DNA of 53,169 nt from an uncultured Aquimonas sp. GTDB taxonomy: Bacteria > Pseudomonadota > Gammaproteobacteria > Xanthomonadales > Xanthomonadaceae. The notes beneath the pieces are model-generated. The model did no database searches and was not told where the DNA came from. It worked only from the letters and a program-made list of their open reading frames with translations. The position numbers and the translations under genes are program-made. The stretch covers positions 1-53,169 of the forward strand of contig NZ_CALART010000058.1 in assembly GCF_937888285.1 (NCBI RefSeq), written 5' to 3'. Shown here piece after piece: positions 47,004 to 53,169 of this stretch (position 1 is its first letter; every line of letters starts with the position of its first letter).

Positions 47004-48368
47004 ATGTTCAAGCTGATCAAGCGTCTGTTTGGCGGTGCCGCGACGCCGGCCTCCGGCGACAAGGAGTTCGCCGCCCTCAACCGCCAGGCACCGATCAAGC
47101 CGAGCGAAGGCCAGACAGCAGCGGACGGCGCCCACCCTGAAGGTTTCGTCTGCCGCGAGACCGTGCTCGGGCGCGACCAGCGCGTCGCCGGCTACCACTT
47201 CCTGCTGCATCAGGCCACGCGCGCACGGCTTGCCAGCCGCAGCCGCCGCATCCACCACGTCTATGCCGAAGTGCTGGTGCGCAACCTGATCAAGATCGAC
47301 GTCGGCCGCCTGCTGGGCCATCGCCTCGCCTTCTTCGAAGTGCCGGACTCCTTCCTGGAGCATGAGGCGCTCACCGAGCTGCCGCCGGAAAACGCGGTGC
47401 TGACCCTGGTCGCCCTGCCCGATCCGGGCGGCCCGACGCCGGCCCAGGTCATCGAGCAGGTGCGCGCGCTGCGCACGCGCGGCTACCGCTTCGCGGTCAA
47501 TGCAATGGCGCCGGAGGCGCCAGGTGCCTACCTGCTGGCCGAAGCCGACTTCGTCATCGTGCGCGCCGACCAGGCCGACCCGAAGCGCCTGCGCGACTTC
47601 ACCGAAGCGCTGGCGCGCGCCGACAGTCGACGCCAGTGGCTGGCCCGCGAGCTGCCCAGCCACGACGAGTTCCGTCTCTGCTTCAACCTCGGCGCCAGCT
47701 ACTTCCAGGGGCCCTTCATCACCCGCCGCGAGGACTGGAGCGGCAACTCGCTGGGCCCGAACTCGGCGCGCATCGCCGATCTGCTGTCGCGCCTGCGCCG
47801 CGATGTGGACACGCGCGAGATCGCCGAGGTGCTGAAGCAGGACCCGGCCCTGTCGCTGCGCCTGATCCGCTACATCAACTCGGCCTCGATCGGCCTGCGC
47901 GAAGAGATCACCAGCATCGAGCGCGCGCTGCTGCAGCTGGGCCGCGAGAAGCTCTATCGCTGGCTGAGCCTGCTGCTGTACGGCGCCGACAACCGCAACC
48001 CGGCCTCGTCGGCACTGCTGGAGTCCGCCCTGGTGCGCGCGCGCATGCTGGAGCTGCTGGGCGAGGAGCAGCCGGCAGCGACGCGCGACGCGCTGTTCCT
48101 GGTCGGCCTGCTGTCGCTGGTCGATGCCGTGCTGCAGGTGCCGATGCCGGTGGCGCTGGCCCAGCTGGCGGCCTCGCCCGAGATCGAGGCTGCGGTGGCC
48201 CGCGGCGAAGGCGACATGGCCGAGCTGCTGGCACTGGCCGTGGCCTGTGAGGGCGGCGACGCGCAGGCGGTCAACGCCGCGGCTGAGCGCTGCGGCGTCA
48301 GCGCCAGTGACGCCAACCAGGCCCACGTGCAGGCCCTGGCCTGGGCGCTGGAAGTGACCCGCCACTAG
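47004..48368 (+). CDS. EAL/HDOD (YuxH-type) signalling protein
   Basis: A 454-aa protein with a degenerate EAL domain (about 45-240) and an HDOD domain (about 250-454). The N half shows RETVLGRDQRVAGYHFLL, which matches RQPIxDRxxxVxGYELL of the YuxH family and lacks EAL. The C half has DTREIAEVLKQDPALSLRLIRYINSA and ITSIERALLQLGREKL, diagnostic of HDOD. Such proteins often bind c-di-GMP or other regulators without enzymatic activity. ATG 47004 gives the expected N terminus MFKLIKRLFGG. It is divergent from the acetyltransferase. Confidence 0.9.
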   Translation: MFKLIKRLFGGAATPASGDKEFAALNRQAPIKPSEGQTAADGAHPEGFVCRETVLGRDQRVAGYHFLLHQATRARLASRSRRIHHVYAEVLVRNLIKIDVGRLLGHRLAFFEVPDSFLEHEALTELPPENAVLTLVALPDPGGPTPAQVIEQVRALRTRGYRFAVNAMAPEAPGAYLLAEADFVIVRADQADPKRLRDFTEALARADSRRQWLARELPSHDEFRLCFNLGASYFQGPFITRREDWSGNSLGPNSARIADLLSRLRRDVDTREIAEVLKQDPALSLRLIRYINSASIGLREEITSIERALLQLGREKLYRWLSLLLYGADNRNPASSALLESALVRARMLELLGEEQPAATRDALFLVGLLSLVDAVLQVPMPVALAQLAASPEIEAAVARGEGDMAELLALAVACEGGDAQAVNAAAERCGVSASDANQAHVQALAWALEVTRH

Positions 48369-48424
48369 TTGAAGGGCGTCCCGGCACCGCGTGCCGGCGG
48401 TGGCGCTCCCGTAGGGACATAGAA

Positions 48425-48460
48425 TTCGTCATCCCCGCGAATGCGGGGATCTAGTTCGGA
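48425..48460. repeat. Short palindromic repeat (tcatccccgcg...gcggggat)
   Basis: A copy of the short repeat seen at 107-137: cgtcatccccgcgaatgcgg followed by ggatct. It lies in the gap ahead of the lipoprotein gene. Confidence 0.7.
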
Positions 48461-48525
48461 GTCGAGGATCAGGCCGGCTGCACACCACCCGCCACCCCAC
48501 CTCGCCTCCTGCTTTTCGACCGAGG

Positions 48526-49530
48526 ATGTTCACTGCCATGTCATTCAAGTACAGCCCCTCAGCGCCCCGACTCGGCCTGCTCGCACTCGCGTCAGCGGCC
48601 CTGATCGCGGGCTGCAACCTGAGCGTCCGTGCGCCCCAGGGCACGCCGGGCGCCAGCGCCGATGCGGCGTCAACCGAGCTCGCCTGGTCGCGCTGGAACT
48701 GCGGCGGCGCAGCGCTGGAGGTCGCCTTTGCTGCCGACGCCGCCTATCTGCGCGAGACCACTGCGCTGACCACCCTGGCGCCCGTGGCCAGCGCCTCCGG
48801 TGCGCGCTACCGCGGGCAGCGCGCGGCGGGCGGAGTCGGGCTGTGGTCCAAGGGTGATGCGCTTTCCTTCAGTGCTGACGGCCAGAGCTGGGTGGAGTGC
48901 GCCCGCGCAGCGGCCGAGTTCTCGGCCTGGGGCCAGGAGCCGAGCTGGAAGCTGGGCATGGAGGGCGACCGCGGCACGCTGCAGCGGCCCGGCCTCGGTG
49001 AGCCGCTGGGCCTGCTGGTGCGCTCGCTGCGCAGCGAGGGTGGCGCCACACTGATCAGCGCGGACAGCGTCGACGGCGCCGTGGAGATCCGCCTCGACGA
49101 CGGTATCTGCCGCGACGTGATGAGCGGCATGCCCTATCCACAGTCGGTGGCGATCGACCTGCCCAACCGCCAGCTGCGCGGCTGCGGCGGCGACCCCGCC
49201 CAGCTGCTGCGCGCCCAGCCCTGGGCGATCCCCACGCCGGTCGCGGGTCGCGAGCTGGCCACCCTGGTGTTTCTTGACGCCAATGGCGTGAGCCTGCAGG
49301 CACCCTGCAATCAGCACATCGGCAGCTACCGGCTGAGTGGCGAAGGGCTGACGCTGACGTTCAGCGCCAGCAGCAAGAAGGGATGCCCTGCCGAGATCGA
49401 GCAGGAGGATCGGCGCCTGATCGAAGCGCTCGCGGAAGCCACGCGCTTCGATGTCGACGATGCGGGCATGCTGAATCTGATTGGCCCGCGCGGGCTGATC
49501 GTGCAGGCGCAGCCGGCGCCGCTGATGTAG
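48526..49530 (+). CDS. Lipoprotein with MliC, COG3650-like and META domains
   Basis: A 334-aa envelope lipoprotein (lipobox IAGC, about Cys30). Region one (about 55-130) is MliC-like: WNCGGAALEVAFAADAAYL, SASGARYRGQ, LWSKGDALSF, a fold that inhibits C-type lysozyme. Region two (about 133-220) has AWGQEPSWKLGMEGD and DGICRDVMSGMPYPQSV, as in COG3650 proteins. Region three (about 230-330) resembles META/HslJ: CNQHIGSYRLSGEGLTLT, LIEALAEATRFDVDD, MLNLIGPRGLIV. Starts at 48526 and 48538 are both possible; the ribosome site gagg is better for the second. It may protect against lysozyme (inference). Confidence 0.82.
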   Translation: MFTAMSFKYSPSAPRLGLLALASAALIAGCNLSVRAPQGTPGASADAASTELAWSRWNCGGAALEVAFAADAAYLRETTALTTLAPVASASGARYRGQRAAGGVGLWSKGDALSFSADGQSWVECARAAAEFSAWGQEPSWKLGMEGDRGTLQRPGLGEPLGLLVRSLRSEGGATLISADSVDGAVEIRLDDGICRDVMSGMPYPQSVAIDLPNRQLRGCGGDPAQLLRAQPWAIPTPVAGRELATLVFLDANGVSLQAPCNQHIGSYRLSGEGLTLTFSASSKKGCPAEIEQEDRRLIEALAEATRFDVDDAGMLNLIGPRGLIVQAQPAPLM

Positions 49531-49541
49531 CGGGGGTGGCG

Positions 49542-49853
49542 CATGGTGCGCGACACGCGCGCCCAACAGCCGCGAGCGACGCCGCGCCTCCATCAACGCG
49601 ATAACTCATGCTCGCATTGGGTGCGCTTGCGGCGCTGCAAGGCCTCATGGTGCGCGACACGCGCAGCCTACAACCGCGAGCGACGCCGCACCCCGATCAA
49701 CGCGAGAACCATCGGTCGCGTAGGGTGCGCCTGCGGCGCACCAAAACCTCATGGTGCGAGACACGCGCAGCCTACAACCGCGAGCGACGCCGCGCCCCGA
49801 TCAACGCGAGAAGCATCGGTCGCGTAGGGTGCGCCTGCGGCGCACCAAAGCTC
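49542..49853. repeat. Three tandem 104-bp repeats
   Basis: Units begin at 49542, 49646 and 49750, each opening with catggtgcgmgacacgcgc-type sequence; period 104 bp. Copies two and three are almost identical, copy one more diverged. Each unit contains a short palindrome ggtgcgcctgcggcgcacc. The block lies in the 497-bp gap between the lipoprotein gene and the acnB terminator, where no gene is supported. Confidence 0.85.
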
Positions 49854-49929
49854 GAACCAGTGCACGACAGCGCCCCCAACTCGGCAGCGATTGGCCTACC
49901 CAAGCCACCTCCCAGTCGCCGTCGCCCCA

Positions 49930-49968
49930 CAAAAGAAAACGGCCGACGGATCGCTCCGTCGGCCGTTT
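49930..49968 (-). terminator. Rho-independent terminator of acnB
   Basis: A 14-bp perfect stem (aaacggccgacgga / tccgtcggccgttt) with a 4-base loop. Read on the minus strand it is followed by ttctttt, 60 bases past the acnB stop. Confidence 0.88.
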
Positions 49969-50027
49969 GCTTCAAGGCTGGACCAAAAGCTTTGCGATCC
50001 ATCGCCTCATCCCATTCCGGCTGGATC

Positions 50028-52619
50028 TCAGGCGCTGACGGTCCTGGCGACGTCGGCGTACTCCTGCATCTGGTCGAAGTTCATGTAGCGGTAGATCTTG
50101 TCGCCGTTGGCGTTGATCACGCCGATGTCGGTCAGGTACTCCTCGCGGGTCGGGATGCGGCCCAGGCGCGAACAGATCGCCGCGAGCTCCGCCGAGCCCA
50201 GATACACATTGGTGTTGCGGCCGAGGCGGTTGGGGAAGTTGCGGGTCGAGGTCGACATCGCGGTGCTGCCCTCGCGGATCTGCGCCTGGTTGCCCATGCA
50301 CAGCGAGCAGCCCGGCATTTCCATGCGCGCGCCGGCGGTGCCGAAGGTGCCGTAGTGGCCCTCCTCGGTCAGCTGGCTGGCGTCCATGCGGGTCGGCGGC
50401 GCCACCCACAGGCGGGTCGGGATGTCGCGCTTGCCTTCGAGCAGCTTGGCGGCGGCGCGGAAGTGGCCGATGTTGGTCATGCACGAGCCGATGAACACTT
50501 CATCGATCTGCGCGCCGGCCACATCGGACAGGGTCTTGGCGTCGTCCGGATCATTCGGGCAGCAGACGATCGGCTCAACGATCTCGGCGAGATCGATCTC
50601 GATGACCGCCGCGTACTCGGCGTCGGCATCGGGCTCCAGCAGCTGCGGATTGGCCAGCCACTCCTCCATCTTCTTGATGCGGCGGGCCAGCGAGCGCGCA
50701 TCCGCATAGCCCTCCGCGATCATCCACTTCAGCAGGGTGATGTTGGAGTTCAGGTACTCGATGATCGGCGCCTTGTCGAGGCGCACCGTGCAGCCGGCGG
50801 CAGAGCGCTCGGCCGAGGCGTCGGCCAGCTCGAAGGCCTGCTCGATCTTGAGGTCCGGCAGACCTTCAATCTCGAGAATGCGGCCGGAGAAGATGTTCTT
50901 CTTGCCCTTCTTCTCGACGGTGAGCAGGCCCTGCTTGATGGCATACAGCGGAATCGCGTGCACCAGATCACGCAGGGTGACGCCCGGCTGCATGTGGCCC
51001 TTGAAGCGCACCAGCACCGATTCCGGCATGTCCAGCGGCATCACCCCGGTGGCAGCGGCGAAGGCGACCAGGCCCGAACCCGCCGGGAAGCTGATGCCGA
51101 TCGGGAAGCGGGTGTGGCTGTCGCCGCCGGTGCCGACGGTGTCGGGCAGCAGCATGCGATTCAGCCAGCTGTGGATGATGCCGTCGCCCGGACGCAGGCT
51201 GACGCCGCCGCGGGTCGAGATGAACTCGGGCAGGGTGTGGTGGGTCTTGACGTCGACCGGCTTCGGATAGGCCGCGGTGTGGCAGAAGCTCTGCATCACC
51301 AGGTCAGCCGAGAAGCCGAGGCAGGCCAGGTCCTTCAGTTCGTCGCGGGTCATCGGCCCGGTGGTGTCCTGCGAACCCACCGTGGTCATCTTCGGCTCGC
51401 AGTAGGTGCCCGGACGGATGCCCTTGCCTTCCGGCAGTCCGCAGGCGCGACCGACCATCTTCTGCGCCAGGGTGAACCCCTTGCCGGTGTCGACCGGCGC
51501 CTGCGGCAGGCGGAACAGATCCGTCGCAGGCAGGCCCAGCGCATCGCGCGCCTTGGCCGTGAGGCCGCGACCGATGATCAGCGGAATGCGGCCACCGGCG
51601 CGCACCTCGTCGAACAGCACCTCCGACTTCACTTCGAACTCGGCGATCACTTCGCCGTTCTTGAGCGCCTTGCCTGCGTAAGGCTGCAGCTCGATGACGT
51701 CGCCGTGCTCCATCTTCGAGACGTCGAGCTCGATCGGCAGCGCGCCGGCGTCTTCCATGGTGTTGTAGAAGATCGGCGCGATCTTGCTGCCCAGACACAC
51801 GCCGCCGAAGCGCTTGTTCGGGATGTAGGGGATGTCCTCGCCGGTGAACCACAGCACCGAGTTGGTGGCGGACTTGCGCGAGGAACCCGTGCCGACCACG
51901 TCGCCGACGTAGGCGACCAGATGGCCCTTGGCCTTCAGATCGAGGATGGCCTGGACCGGACCGCGCTTGCCGTCCTCTTCCGGCACGAAGGGCGCGCCCT
52001 CGCGCTTGTTCTTCAGCATGGCCAGGGCATGCAGCGGGATGTCGGGACGCGTGGTGGCGTCGGGCGCCGGCGACAGGTCGTCGGTGTTGGTCTCGCCCGG
52101 CACCTTGAACACGGTCAGGGTCATGCTCTGCGGCACTTCCGGACGCGAGGTGAACCACTCGGCCTCGGCCCAGCTCTTCAGTACGGCCTGGGCGTTGGCG
52201 TTGCCAGCCTTGGCCTTCTCCTCGATGTCGTGGAAGGCATCGAAGATCAGCAGGGTGTTCTTCAGTGCAGTGGCGGCGACGGCGCCGACTTCGGCGTCGT
52301 CCAGAAGCTCGATCAGCGGATGCACGTTGTAGCCGCCCAGCATGGTGCCCAGCAGCTCGGTGGCGCGGGCGCGGCTGATGAGGGGCGTGCTCTCGGTGCC
52401 GTGGGCGATGGCCGCGAGGTAGCTGGCCTTGACCTTGGCGGCGTCATCGACGCCGGCCGGCACGCGGTGGGTGAGCAGATCCAGAAGGAAGCCCTCCTCG
52501 CCCGCCGGCGGCGCCTTCAGCAGCTCGATGACCTCGGCGGTCTGCTGGGCGGACAGCGGTAGCGGCGGAATGCCCAGCGCGGCGCGCTCGGCAACATGTT
52601 GGCGATAGGCTTGGAGCAT
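50028..52619 (-). CDS. acnB: Aconitate hydratase B
   Basis: An 863-aa [4Fe-4S] aconitase of the AcnB type, which has the swivel domain N-terminal to the core, the reverse of AcnA order. The HEAT-like N-terminal domain (LLDLLTHRVPAGVDDAAKVKASYL) and the segment YNVHPLIELLDD are typical. Cluster ligands are in FCHTAAYPKPVDV, FIGSCMTNIGHF and MPGCSLCMGNQA. AcnB is the main TCA aconitase in enterics. ATG 52619 follows gaagga at a good distance and matches the conserved start; upstream in-frame sequence is not conserved. A strong terminator follows. Confidence 0.97.
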   Translation of the reverse strand: MLQAYRQHVAERAALGIPPLPLSAQQTAEVIELLKAPPAGEEGFLLDLLTHRVPAGVDDAAKVKASYLAAIAHGTESTPLISRARATELLGTMLGGYNVHPLIELLDDAEVGAVAATALKNTLLIFDAFHDIEEKAKAGNANAQAVLKSWAEAEWFTSRPEVPQSMTLTVFKVPGETNTDDLSPAPDATTRPDIPLHALAMLKNKREGAPFVPEEDGKRGPVQAILDLKAKGHLVAYVGDVVGTGSSRKSATNSVLWFTGEDIPYIPNKRFGGVCLGSKIAPIFYNTMEDAGALPIELDVSKMEHGDVIELQPYAGKALKNGEVIAEFEVKSEVLFDEVRAGGRIPLIIGRGLTAKARDALGLPATDLFRLPQAPVDTGKGFTLAQKMVGRACGLPEGKGIRPGTYCEPKMTTVGSQDTTGPMTRDELKDLACLGFSADLVMQSFCHTAAYPKPVDVKTHHTLPEFISTRGGVSLRPGDGIIHSWLNRMLLPDTVGTGGDSHTRFPIGISFPAGSGLVAFAAATGVMPLDMPESVLVRFKGHMQPGVTLRDLVHAIPLYAIKQGLLTVEKKGKKNIFSGRILEIEGLPDLKIEQAFELADASAERSAAGCTVRLDKAPIIEYLNSNITLLKWMIAEGYADARSLARRIKKMEEWLANPQLLEPDADAEYAAVIEIDLAEIVEPIVCCPNDPDDAKTLSDVAGAQIDEVFIGSCMTNIGHFRAAAKLLEGKRDIPTRLWVAPPTRMDASQLTEEGHYGTFGTAGARMEMPGCSLCMGNQAQIREGSTAMSTSTRNFPNRLGRNTNVYLGSAELAAICSRLGRIPTREEYLTDIGVINANGDKIYRYMNFDQMQEYADVARTVSA

Positions 52620-53169
52620 GGGGGAAGGTCCTTCAGGCGTGGGACGCCGCGCGCATCGCAGCCACGACCGGGGATCGGCCGGAGGCAGCGCACGGTAGAA
52701 AGCGAAGGCCAAGATGGGGATCCGCGCACGGCGGAGCAAGCCGGCCTTCACGGCCGCCGATTTTCGCCCGCCGCGACGATGGGGGCAATACAACTTTCGG
52801 CCTTGGGCTGGCTCGGGATCGGAGATTCGGGATTCGGGATTCGTAACACGGGTCTAGGCCAGCGCCGCCGCCCGAGGACCAGAGGCGGAGTGCCGTCGCC
52901 GAGAGCGGTGCAGCCCGGCCTTTCTTCATCCCCAGTGCCGGACGGCAATCACGGATCCCGGCGCATCGCTGGCCCGAGCCTGGTCGCGATCCCTGCACTC
53001 GATCGCTTGGGAACGCAGCGAAGGGCTGCAGGCAGGCCGCAGACAACGTGCGCTTCATGGGGGCATCGCCCGAGGCCGGTTCTGCAGATCCCGAATCCCT
53101 ACCCGGCCCTCGCACACTGCGCTCGGGCGTTCGGCGTCTCGCGCGGCAGTGCCGCGCAAACGAGACGCC
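52620..53169. other. Upstream region of acnB with repeat arrays and a terminal hairpin
   Basis: No gene is supported in these 550 bp. An ATTCGGG array lies at about 52812-52840, the same family as at 8.4 and 10.25 kb. At the window edge a composite hairpin covers 53133-53169: outer arms ggcgtctcg / cgagacgcc, inner arms cgcggc / gccgcg. The region should hold the acnB promoter, but no clear -35/-10 pair is seen. Confidence 0.6.

Overview
The window is GC-rich (about two thirds G+C by eye). Its gene content fits a gammaproteobacterium of the order Lysobacterales (Xanthomonadales): surE-pcm-nlpD, a PilH-type response regulator, many TonB-linked functions, a B12-riboswitch btuB/cob operon, and many short dispersed palindromic repeats between genes. 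This placement is inferred from gene content and style, not from a marker gene.

Layout. (1) 0.3-11.4 kb, + strand, central and acyl-CoA metabolism: thiolase, methylcrotonyl-CoA carboxylase beta chain, a methylglutaconyl-CoA hydratase-like protein, then the 2-oxoglutarate dehydrogenase complex (sucA, sucB, lpd) and a LOG-family phosphoribohydrolase. Repeat-packed inserts lie between sucB, lpd and the LOG gene. (2) 11.4-17.5 kb, - strand, is lower in GC and foreign-looking. Four clear integron attC sites and one or two decayed ones separate short cassettes. They encode a lipoprotein, an unknown 120-aa protein, a Gly-rich membrane peptide plus a phospholipase-D-fold membrane protein, a minimal kinase-like protein and a HEPN-type protein. 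An HNH nuclease gene lies just beyond. No integrase is present, so this is a cluster of attC sites lacking an integrase (CALIN). (3) 17.8-26.7 kb: acuI/yhdH-type oxidoreductase, pilH-like regulator, the surE-pcm-nlpD operon, smr, a block of three 201-bp tandem repeats, and acnA. (4) 27-35 kb: a response regulator with a degenerate EAL domain, a lipoprotein hydrolase, a NarL/LiaR-type two-component pair, and a divergent TonB-dependent receptor. (5) 35.1-42.2 kb, - strand: one tightly overlapping B12 operon, btuB-btuM-cobB-cobU-cobT-cobC-cobS, led by a cobalamin riboswitch. (6) 42.7-53 kb: an exported protein of unknown function, an MFS transporter, tRNA-Val(CAC), a DUF2845 protein, a YhhY-like acetyltransferase, an EAL/HDOD signalling protein, a MliC/META lipoprotein, three 104-bp tandem repeats, and acnB with a strong terminator.

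How the parts fit. The left part and the two aconitases form TCA-cycle and leucine-catabolism functions. The B12 operon combines outer-membrane uptake (BtuB), a predicted inner-membrane transporter (BtuM) and nucleotide-loop assembly enzymes, so it looks like salvage and finishing rather than full synthesis. The cassette array is the most unusual part: several cassettes carry folds (HEPN, PLD, kinase, HNH) often found in anti-phage or toxin systems, but none matches a named system I can identify from sequence alone.
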